Of a stretch of 6,060 nt of DNA, positions 5,234 through 6,060 are shown one piece after another; within the stretch, counting starts at the first letter, position 1, and every line of letters starts with the position of its first letter. The stretch lies in assembly GCA_003165115.1 (NCBI GenBank), contig PLSJ01000154.1, positions 1 to 6,060 on the forward strand. The letters are read 5' to 3'. The notes under the pieces were generated by a model. That model did no database searches and was not told the origin of the DNA. It worked only from the letters and a program-made list of their open reading frames with translations. The position numbers and the translations under genes are program-made. Source of the DNA: Syntrophaceae bacterium (GTDB taxonomy: Bacteria > Desulfobacterota > Syntrophorhabdia > Syntrophorhabdales > WCHB1-27).

Positions 5234-6006
5234 CGAAGGTGGAGTCGGCGGTGCTGATCGCGGAGAGGTGGATAATCGCCGCGTTGCGGAACCGCACCTT
5301 CTTCGACATCGAGGAACTCAATAAGGCCATCCGGGAGAAGCTGGAAGAGTTCAACGCGAGGCCCCTGCAGAAGCTCAAGGTATCGAGGAGACACCTCTTC
5401 GATACCATCGACAGGCCGGCCATGAAGCCCTTGCCCGAAAGACGGTACGAGTATGCCCAATGGGAAAAGCACAAGGTGAACATCGACTACCATGTCGAGG
5501 TAGACCATCACTACTATAGCGTGCCCTATCAGTTGAAAGGAGAAACGGTCGATGCCCGCATAACGGCATCGGCAGTGGAGGTCCTCTTCAAGGGGCACAG
5601 GATGGCCTCCCACGCAAGAAGCAGCCTCCCCGGCAGGCACACGACGCTGTCCGCCCCCATGCCCGAATCGCACAAGCGTTATCTCGAATGGACGCCCTCC
5701 CGCATCATAAAATGGGCGGAGAAGACGGGACCGTCGACGGCCTCCCTCGTCAAGGAGATCATGGAGAGAAGGCCCCATCCGGAACAGGGCTTCCGGTCGG
5801 CACTCGGCATCATCAGACTGGGCAGGCGCTACGGGGAGGAAAGACTGGAGGCGGCCTGCAATAGAGCCCTCTTCATGAAGGCATACTCATACAGAAGCGT
5901 CGAGTCGATCCTCAAGAACAACCTGGACGGCAAGGAACTTCCCGAGAGGTTGAGCCGTCCTTCTGTCGCCCACGAGAACATCCGGGGCGGCAGCTACTAC
6001 AAATAA
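5230..6006 (+). pseudogene. istA: istA 3' part: IS21 transposase, C-terminal half, separated by the insertion
   Basis: The coding sequence resumes with KAKVESAVLIAERWIIAALR, which carries the third catalytic residue of the DDE triad (Glu259 in the rejoined protein). It continues through the typical IS21 C-terminal half: NIDYHVEVDHHYYSVPYQL, then the SSLPGRHTT, RYLEWTPSRIIKWAEKTGP and EKR-rich segments, ending SYYK before TAA at 6004-6006. Joined to codons 1-254 it gives 512 residues, the normal IstA length. The frame stays open upstream to 4861, across the antisense of the DUF5372-like gene; that extension is accidental and has no ribosome binding site. As it stands this half has no start of its own and is silent unless the element is excised. 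The istB ribosome binding site follows at once. Confidence 0.92.
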
Positions 6007-6015
6007 GGAGAAGCT

Positions 6016-6060
6016 ATGCTGAACGAACAGACCTTCGAGAAACTCTACGCACTGAACCTT
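6016..6060 (+). CDS. istB: istB, IS21 helper ATPase, 5' end only
   Basis: Fifteen codons are visible, reading MLNEQTFEKLYALNL, the typical start of IstB. IstB is the AAA+ ATPase that remodels target DNA and stimulates IstA. GGAG at 6007-6010 lies five nt before the ATG, and the gene begins 9 bp after the istA stop codon, the normal IS21 arrangement. The Walker motifs would lie beyond the window. With istA split upstream, its transcription from the IS promoter may be reduced by the 3.3-kb insertion. Confidence 0.9.
   Translation, partial: MLNEQTFEKLYALNL

Larger units (their letters stand above)
941..6060 (+). mobile_element. IS21-family insertion sequence, right end outside the window, interrupted by a second element
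   Basis: The element is identified by istA followed directly by istB, and by a left end made of several subterminal repeats, the standard layout of IS21-family insertion sequences. The exact left terminus is uncertain. IS21 ends usually start with TG, and the TG at 941 begins a partial repeat unit (TGCGTATTCCGACCC) just outside the first full repeat. The TG at 931 is an alternative. The right end lies beyond 6060, so terminal inverted repeats and target duplication cannot be checked. The element is about 3.3 kb longer than it should be because a serine-recombinase element sits inside istA. As it stands the transposase gene is split and the IS should be unable to move on its own. Confidence 0.85.

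Noticed and set aside
5173..5778. Minus-strand open frame of 201 codons across the right junction
   Set aside because: It is antisense to the conserved istA 3' part and crosses a recombination junction, so it is a shadow frame.

Overview
The window reads as bacterial accessory DNA, probably from a Gram-negative host such as a deltaproteobacterial or syntrophic lineage. That guess rests only on the style of the IS21 proteins, strong AGGAGG-type ribosome binding sites and sigma70-like promoters. There is no rRNA, tRNA or core gene to fix the taxon.

Layout. (1) Positions 1-212 are non-coding and hold a near-ideal sigma70 promoter (140-168). (2) 213-782 (+) encodes an XRE-type helix-turn-helix/cupin regulator. 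(3) 783-940 is a short intergenic stretch with no gene; only a weak hairpin is visible. (4) From about 941 to beyond the window end lies an IS21-family insertion sequence: a left end built from 23-bp subterminal repeats (956-1081), istA, and the first 15 codons of istB (6016 onward). (5) istA is split. Codons 1-254 lie at 1159-1920 and the remaining 258 codons at 5230-6006. Between them sits a foreign element of about 3.31 kb.

The inserted element has four genes, all on the minus strand. In transcription order they are a DUF5372-like small protein (5176-4931), a two-part helix-turn-helix protein (4747-4280), a small conserved protein that appears frameshifted (4283-4037), and a large serine recombinase (4024-1928). 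The recombinase stop codon lies only 7 bp inside the proposed left end. The last three genes are tightly coupled: a GTGA overlap joins the helix-turn-helix gene to the small gene, and the stop codon of the small gene overlaps the recombinase ribosome binding site. A strong promoter (TTGACA, 16 bp, CATAAT) precedes the helix-turn-helix gene, and its -10 box lies inside a CGGCATA dyad. Further copies of that motif lie about 110-150 bp upstream. This suggests regulated, perhaps autoregulated, expression of the module.

Joining the two istA halves at a shared CA dinucleotide (1920-1921 and 5229-5230) restores one uninterrupted 512-codon frame of normal IS21 IstA length, with the DDE residues D147, D213 and E259 in place. 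The insertion has no obvious terminal inverted repeats or target duplication. This fits conservative integration by the element's own serine recombinase, with a 2-bp crossover core. The main point of interest is this compact serine-recombinase mobile element with three poorly characterised accessory proteins, caught with both ends readable because it landed inside a well-understood gene.
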